NCBI GenBank assembly: GCA_023135165.1
Contig: JAGLTS010000018.1
Coordinates: 1-36,861 of the forward strand
Reading direction: 5' to 3'
Length of the DNA stretch: 36,861 nucleotides
From: Phycisphaerales bacterium
GTDB taxonomy: Bacteria > Planctomycetota > Phycisphaerae > Phycisphaerales > JAGLTS01
The translations under genes and the position numbers were made by a program. Shown here piece after piece: positions 33,771 through 36,861 of the stretch (position 1 is the stretch's first letter; each line of letters begins with the position of its first letter). The notes under the pieces are model-generated. The model did not search any database. It was not told the origin of the DNA and was given only the letters and a program-made list of their open reading frames with translations.

Positions 33771-34007
33771 CAGCACCCGCTTTCAAGAAGCATCAGATGC
33801 GCAGTCGGTCACGTGGGAACACATGCCCGGATGCCATGTTGCGCCCGTGCAACACGTCGGCCCAACGCATCACCGGACCGGGCCTGATGTGGCCGTGACA
33901 CATCATCGCGCACCCACGGATCGGTCCAATCCGTCACGGTTCGATAAAGCACGCCGCCACGCCGTCCCTCAGCGGGTACAGCCTGTTCATCGCGTGCCCG
34001 CCACCTC
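33771..34007. other. Intergenic region, no gene seen
   Basis: An open frame runs through here into the next gene, but it has no start signal or family features and ends in the PEP-CTERM gene. Nothing else was recognised before the sigma-54 site. Confidence 0.4.
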
Positions 34008-34023
34008 TGGCACGGGGGTTGCT
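34008..34023 (+). promoter_or_regulatory. Sigma-54 (RpoN) -24/-12 promoter
   Basis: TGGCACGGGGGTTGCT matches the consensus TGGCAC-N5-TTGCW at every defined position. The predicted transcription start is near 34035, giving a ~95-nt leader to the ATG at 34129. An inverted repeat GGAGT...ACTCC lies in that leader (34041-34061). It implies control by an enhancer-binding activator. Confidence 0.7.
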
Positions 34024-34128
34024 TTCACTTATGCCGCAGGGGAGTCACGCGTGGTCACTCCGCACGCTGAGAGAGTGCGCGGGGACCATGCGATTCAGGA
34101 CGACGCACAGGGCGGCAGAGGAATGGCT

Positions 34129-34833
34129 ATGAAGAAGACGCTGACCGCTGTGGGATTCGCTTGGCTGCTCGCGGCGATGTTGCCATCCGTCGCCTCCGCC
34201 CAGCCGGTCGATGTTCAATACGCCTCGGGCGGCGCCATCGTGCCCGGCACCGCGACATGGGACGCCGGCTACTACGGCTACGTCAACGGCGAGGCGCGCA
34301 AGCGGTTCTACGTCGGCATGCTCAACCTGGAACGCCGACAGGCCGGAACCAGGGGGCCGTGGCAGGCGCTGCCGACCTACTGTATTCAGCCTGACCAGTA
34401 CCTCGCCCTTCCCGCGACGTATCGTGTGGAATCGCTCGCTGATGTCGTTGCTTCGCCCGATGCGATCGGCCTGCTGTGGGCTGCGAAGTACCAGGACACC
34501 GTCCCGACTGACGACGAGGCTGACACTTCCATGAAGGCTGCCGCCTTCCAGACGATGGTCTGGGAGTTCACCAAGGACGGGTCGTTTGATCTCAGCAGCG
34601 GCGACTTCGCGCTTGATCTGTCGCACGGCCACACGAGCGCCATCGCCGCTCTCGCCACAAGCTGGTTCGCGCAGATGTCTCGTTGGACCGAGACCGCCTC
34701 GCTCGCCGCGCTGACCAGTGACGTTTCGCAGAACCAACTTGCCGTCCTTCCCGCACCGGGAAGCTCGACGCTTGGCCTGGCTGGTCTCTTCACGGGGATG
34801 GGTGTGACCTTCTCGCGTCGCCGGCGAGTCTGA
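34129..34833 (+). CDS. PEP-CTERM protein with Cys-Gln thioester-domain motifs
   Basis: A 234-residue exported protein. The signal peptide MKKTLTAVGFAWLLAAMLPSVASA is probably cut before QPVDV. The mature part has YCI with Cys85 and FQTMVW with Gln141, matching the [YFL]C and hydrophobic-Q-x-x-hydrophobic-aromatic motifs of thioester domains. In Gram-positive surface adhesins these residues form an internal Cys-Gln thioester that binds host targets covalently. The tail LPAPGSSTLGLAGLFTGMGVTFSRRRRV is a PEP-CTERM-type signal (Pro motif, hydrophobic stretch, Arg cluster). The start at 34129 has AGAGGA six bases upstream; a second ATG at 34123 is in frame. A sigma-54 site precedes it and a strong terminator follows, so it is a self-contained unit. 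Thioester formation is inferred. Confidence 0.75.
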   Translation: MKKTLTAVGFAWLLAAMLPSVASAQPVDVQYASGGAIVPGTATWDAGYYGYVNGEARKRFYVGMLNLERRQAGTRGPWQALPTYCIQPDQYLALPATYRVESLADVVASPDAIGLLWAAKYQDTVPTDDEADTSMKAAAFQTMVWEFTKDGSFDLSSGDFALDLSHGHTSAIAALATSWFAQMSRWTETASLAALTSDVSQNQLAVLPAPGSSTLGLAGLFTGMGVTFSRRRRV

Positions 34834-34881
34834 CACCCTCATCGCCCAGGTTCATCTTGTTGTCTCATCTCGTTTGATGAC

Positions 34882-34916
34882 GCGGGGCCTCTGCCATCGG
34901 CAGGGGCTCCGCTTTT
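34882..34916 (+). terminator. Strong rho-independent terminator
   Basis: A 14-bp stem (GCGGGGCCTCTGCC with its partner, two G-U pairs, no mismatch), a 3-nt loop ATC and a following TTTT, 49 bp after the PEP-CTERM stop. It is the clearest intrinsic terminator in the window. Confidence 0.88.
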
Positions 34917-35155
34917 GTGTGGCGAGCCGGGAGAGAGGTAAAGGCACAAAGGAAGAAGCAGCGGGCTGTACGGTGGCGACACGAACCGTGTCACTTCCGT
35001 CGTCAATGGCGGAAGCGAGCTTGCCTGGCACCGCTGCAATGGCGTCGGACACGGACAACGACGGGGATCGGTACAGTGTTGGCCGTCAGCCTCGGTGTTG
35101 CGAAGCTGGGCGTCGGCTGAACACAGCCAAGCAGCACTCCCTTCGGAGGCGCGTT
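34917..35155. other. Intergenic region upstream of the FGE-domain gene
   Basis: The frame of the next gene stays open back to 34874, but this would include the terminator and encodes a non-descript basic stretch; it is treated as noncoding. No clear promoter was identified. Confidence 0.45.
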
Positions 35156-36583
35156 GTGACGGACAACAGACGTAACATGCGGTCGTTTGTGTCGTGTCCG
35201 AAGTGTGGGTACGACCTGCAAGGGCTTGACCAGCCGCCACGATGCCCGGAGTGTGGCGTGCTGTGGGACTTGCAGCGCGTGAGCGAGTACTGGCAACGAC
35301 GCAACAAGGAGCTGACCATCGCCACGCTGCTGGCCGTGGGGCTTGGCGTTGCCGGTGGAGTCGGCTCGGTTGTCATTTTCGGCCTAGCGTGGGGCGGCGG
35401 CGCGCCTGCGATTGTGGGGCTTATCATCCACAGCTTCGTGCTGCCGTTTCTTGGCGCGTTCTTCGCTTCGATGTACTTGCCGCGCTATGCCAAGGTCTTC
35501 GCCCTTCCGTATGCGGCTGTACCGGCCTTGGGGACGCTCACCTGTCTGATGTCGCCGGAAAGCTTGGGCATCTGGCTTGCCATGACCCTGGTGATTGCCG
35601 CGATGGGCATCGCCGGCAGTTGGTGTGGATGGTCGATGGGGCGGAGCCGAAAGGGGCTGCACGACCCGGAGAGAGGCGGAGCGCGGGCTTCCGGTGAGGA
35701 TGGATGCCCTGAGACATTCCACGCCTGCCCGAAGTGTGCGTGTGAGAACCGCGCGGATGCCACCTACTGCATCGAGTGCGGTCTGAACCTGTCCGCATCC
35801 CGTGTGGAGCGGGAAGCGCGCGATGTGGATGCGCCGTCGCCGGATCAGCCCGCGGAGCCGCTCGCGATGCCATCGAATCCGGCGCACGGTGACAGGCTCA
35901 CCAACTCGATCGGGATGGGGCTTATGTACATCGAGCCGGGGACGTTCATGATGGGAAGCCCCGAGGAGGGTGTTTCCATCGGTGGGCGTGAGATGGAGCA
36001 TCGCGTTACATTGACCAAGGGCTTCTACATGGGCGTGACAGCGGTGACACAGGCGCAGTGGCGCGCGGTGATGAGAAGTAATCCAAGTCATTGCCAAGGC
36101 GATGCCCTGCCCGTCGAACGCATCTCCTGGCGTGAGGCGGTGATGTTCTGCGAGCTGCTCGGCCAGCGTGAAGGCGTAACGTATCGGTTGCCGACGGAAG
36201 CGGAATGGGAGTACGCGTGCCGGGCGGGGACGACGACGGCATACTGCTTCGGCGAAGGCTCCGAATGGCTTGGCCGGTGCGCGTGGTATGCGTGGAACTC
36301 CGGTCACGAATCGCACGCGGTCGCGTCGAAGCAGCCGAATGCGTGGGGACTGCACGACATGCACGGCAACGTGTGGGAGTGGTGTCAGGACTGGTACGAT
36401 CCGGACTACTACAGGCGCTCGCCTGCGGAGGACCCGGTCAACACGGAGGCGCGTACGTTCCGCGTGCTGCGTGGCGGTGGTTGGTTCAACTGGCCGGGGG
36501 CGTGTCGTTCAGCATCGCGCAGCGGCGGTATGCCGGACTACCTGAGTGTCCTCAACGGGCTTCGCGTGTGCCTGGATGTGTAG
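35156..36583 (+). CDS. Double zinc-ribbon membrane protein with FGE-sulfatase domain
   Basis: A 475-residue protein. First zinc ribbon: C14, C17, C30, C33 (CPKCGYDLQGLDQPPRCPECG). Four hydrophobic segments follow (~54-78, 85-106, 113-130, 139-158). A second ribbon has C191, C194, C205 and C208 (CPKCACENRADATYCIECG). Residues ~253-475 form a formylglycine-generating-enzyme/SUMF1-type domain: MYIEPGTFMMGSPEEG, VTLTKGFYMGVTAVTQAQWRAVM, YRLPTEAEWEYACRAGTTT, WGLHDMHGNVWEWCQDWYD and VLRGGGWFNWPGACRSASR. FGE enzymes use two cysteines to oxidise a sulfatase Cys; only one (C450) is visible in the ACRSASR motif, so it may instead be a C-type-lectin-like or non-sulfatase member. No sulfatase is adjacent. 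The GTG at 35156 is chosen for GGAGG six bases upstream; MRSF at 35177 is the alternative. Confidence 0.8.
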   Translation: MTDNRRNMRSFVSCPKCGYDLQGLDQPPRCPECGVLWDLQRVSEYWQRRNKELTIATLLAVGLGVAGGVGSVVIFGLAWGGGAPAIVGLIIHSFVLPFLGAFFASMYLPRYAKVFALPYAAVPALGTLTCLMSPESLGIWLAMTLVIAAMGIAGSWCGWSMGRSRKGLHDPERGGARASGEDGCPETFHACPKCACENRADATYCIECGLNLSASRVEREARDVDAPSPDQPAEPLAMPSNPAHGDRLTNSIGMGLMYIEPGTFMMGSPEEGVSIGGREMEHRVTLTKGFYMGVTAVTQAQWRAVMRSNPSHCQGDALPVERISWREAVMFCELLGQREGVTYRLPTEAEWEYACRAGTTTAYCFGEGSEWLGRCAWYAWNSGHESHAVASKQPNAWGLHDMHGNVWEWCQDWYDPDYYRRSPAEDPVNTEARTFRVLRGGGWFNWPGACRSASRSGGMPDYLSVLNGLRVCLDV

Positions 36584-36699
36584 TTGTAGTTCGGCAGTGA
36601 CGCAGACGCGGTCGTTTCGCGGGAGTGGAAAAAGGGGGGGAGTACACTAAGTGCACGCCTTGTCAGCCGTTCATGGCTTCGGCGGTCGACCGCGCGGGC

Positions 36700-36744
36700 G
36701 GATGGACGACTCTAGACCAGGTCATCTGACGGTCCGGTCCATCC
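36700..36744. terminator. Inverted repeat between convergent genes
   Basis: GGATGGAC (36700-36707) pairs with GTCCATCC (36737-36744), and flanking GCGG/CCGC can extend the stem with a bulge. It lies between the FGE-domain gene and the minus-strand partial gene, where a terminator is expected. There is no T-run. Confidence 0.35.
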
Positions 36745-36748
36745 ACCG

Positions 36749-36861
36749 CTACGAGCCGTACGGGCATCTACGCTGCACACAGCGGCGCGAGGCCTTGAGT
36801 TCCGCCTGATTCACACGCCCCTCAATAATGTACTTGTCCTGCTCTGTAGAAAACGTCGCCT
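36749..36861 (-). CDS. Partial gene, C-terminal end only
   Basis: An open minus-strand frame enters from the window edge (first whole codon at 36859) and ends at TAG 36749-36751. It encodes ATFSTEQDKYIIEGRVNQAE then LKASRRCVQRRCPYGS. The composition is protein-like, with Lys and Ile residues unusual for a chance frame in GC-rich DNA. It is too short to assign a family. Confidence 0.35.
   Translation of the reverse strand, partial: ATFSTEQDKYIIEGRVNQAELKASRRCVQRRCPYGS

Noticed and set aside
36640-36748. tRNA or other structured RNA at the right edge
   Set aside because: No acceptor or TPsiC pattern could be formed. Only a simple inverted repeat is visible.

Overview
ORGANISM. The window looks like a chromosome segment of a planctomycete, probably class Phycisphaerae. 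Two large exported proteins begin with the planctomycete N-terminal signal (LEERRLLS, LEARRLLS). Two others end in PEP-CTERM-like sorting tails. At least seven ORFs carry a CPxCGY...CPECG zinc ribbon fused to membrane helices, a combination very common in this group. The DNA is GC-rich by eye. The assignment is by pattern recognition only; no search was run. LAYOUT. 0-4.2 kb: CDF cation exporter (-), membrane-anchored beta-propeller protein (+), type I glutamine synthetase (+). 4.7-10.8 kb: a 2037-residue exported surface protein (+) with an embedded cyclophilin-type PPIase domain, three ~199-residue Ig/cadherin-like repeats and a long PPC-like tail. 10.8-12.9 kb: a B12-binding domain fused to a MeaB/ArgK GTPase (-) and a PEP-CTERM protein (-). 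13.3-15.6 kb: ribosomal genes rplK-rplA-rplJ-rplL (-), without the usual secE-nusG upstream or rpoBC downstream. 15.8-25.5 kb: an accessory island, all on the minus strand. It holds two RHS-repeat protein fragments, a small membrane ankyrin protein, a single-pass membrane protein, three near-identical tandem copies of a TM-ectodomain-TM-zinc ribbon-TM-ankyrin protein, a more distant fourth member, and decayed remnants. 25.9-28.6 kb: an exported protein with secretin-like ends around an unrelated middle (+), a repeat-rich gap, and another zinc ribbon-TM-ankyrin protein (-). 28.6-31.6 kb: phased A-tracts and a perfect palindrome upstream of guaA, which is coupled to a zinc-ribbon membrane protein. 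31.9-33.8 kb: two TPR-like proteins. 34.0-36.6 kb: a PEP-CTERM protein with Cys-Gln thioester-domain motifs behind a consensus sigma-54 site and followed by a strong terminator, then a double zinc-ribbon membrane protein with an FGE-sulfatase domain. The window ends in a partial minus-strand gene. HOW IT FITS TOGETHER. The core genes (glnA, rplKAJL, guaA) are ordinary. The most unusual region is the 15.8-25.5 kb island. RHS scraps, translational coupling, tandem duplication with one locally diverged ectodomain, and ankyrin repeats predicted outside the cytoplasmic membrane fit an eroded polymorphic-toxin/immunity locus or a surface-recognition family. The function is inferred, not shown. A second theme is the surface: LEERRLLS, PEP-CTERM and thioester proteins, one with a candidate RpoN promoter.
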